Source of the DNA: Caryophanales bacterium UBA7476
Lineage (GTDB): Bacteria; Bacillota_I; Bacilli_A; RF39; UBA660
Direction: 5' to 3'
DNA length: 6,169 nt
Assembly: GCA_002477275.1 (NCBI GenBank)
Contig: DLOU01000028.1
Span: forward strand, 1 to 6,169
A program made the position numbers and the translations under genes. Under the pieces are notes generated by a model. The model did no database searches. It saw nothing but the letters and a program-made list of their open reading frames with translations, and had not been told where the DNA came from. Below, in pieces: positions 6,165-6,169 of the stretch; position 1 is the first letter of the stretch, and each line of letters starts with the position of its first letter.

Positions 6165-6169
6165 TAATT
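6151..6169 (+). CDS. Start of probable DGR reverse transcriptase, cut by the window edge
   Basis: ATG 6151 opens the only + strand frame that stays open to the edge across the last bases, reading MKRHNN. DGR reverse transcriptases commonly begin MKR followed by a short polar stretch and then an L-[YFW]-E-x-I helix, so the six residues fit. A Shine-Dalgarno lies upstream and the preceding TAA in this frame (6139-6141) excludes an earlier start. The order target, accessory genes, reverse transcriptase is usual for DGRs. Six residues cannot prove identity; the call rests mainly on context. Confidence 0.5.

Noticed and set aside
5298..6169. A template repeat inside the window
   Set aside because: I looked for an adenine-rich near-copy of 5070-5248 in the gap after the target gene and through the accessory genes; there is no second GC-rich or AAC-rich block, and both genes are uniformly AT-rich coding sequence.

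Overview
The window is a very AT-rich, single-strand (+) gene block whose seven complete genes all point rightward, with an eighth starting at the right edge. The base composition (A- and T-ending codons, AGA for arginine, ATA for isoleucine, TAA/TAG stops only), the good Shine-Dalgarno sites, and the SipW-type export and InlB-type repeats suggest an uncultivated, low-GC Gram-positive (Bacillota), plausibly a gut lineage. That placement is inference from style and family content; nothing here names a species.

Left part (55-2231): a surface-fibre module. It has a TasA/camelysin-like subunit (55-615), a strong hairpin, a membrane-anchored protein with a related beta-sandwich-like pattern (704-1303), a SipW-type signal peptidase I (1296-1766) and a second small TasA-like subunit (1785-2231). 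Three secreted proteins, including the large one downstream, share a [TS]-[YF]-A-x-Y-[RK] signature after the hydrophobic stretch, the expected cut site of the peptidase encoded among them.

Middle (2253-5297): a 1014-residue exported adhesin-like protein built of several InlB/Flg_new repeats, one apparently split by a CUB-like insert, ending in a C-type-lectin-like (CLec) domain. The last part of this gene (about 5070-5248) is the variable repeat (VR) of a diversity-generating retroelement (DGR). GC jumps to about 56% in 5101-5220, and 27 of 42 codons (945-986) end in C with randomised first two bases, against 2 of 42 just upstream. This is the mark left by adenine-specific mutagenesis of AAC codons copied from a template repeat (TR).

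Right part (5298-6169): the DGR machinery. A hairpin (5317-5350) follows the target gene. Next come a free-standing MutS domain I-like protein (5396-5818) that has lost the mismatch-reading glutamate, an Avd-like four-helix-bundle protein (5808-6164), and at 6151 the first codons (MKRHNN) of what is probably the DGR reverse transcriptase. The TR is not in the window and should lie beyond the right edge.

Taken together, the block looks like a self-contained system: a dedicated signal peptidase exports fibre subunits plus a giant adhesin, and a retroelement continually rewrites the ligand-binding tip of that adhesin. The DGR and SipW families are known separately. The coupling of the two, and the MutS-like accessory protein, are the parts most worth following up.
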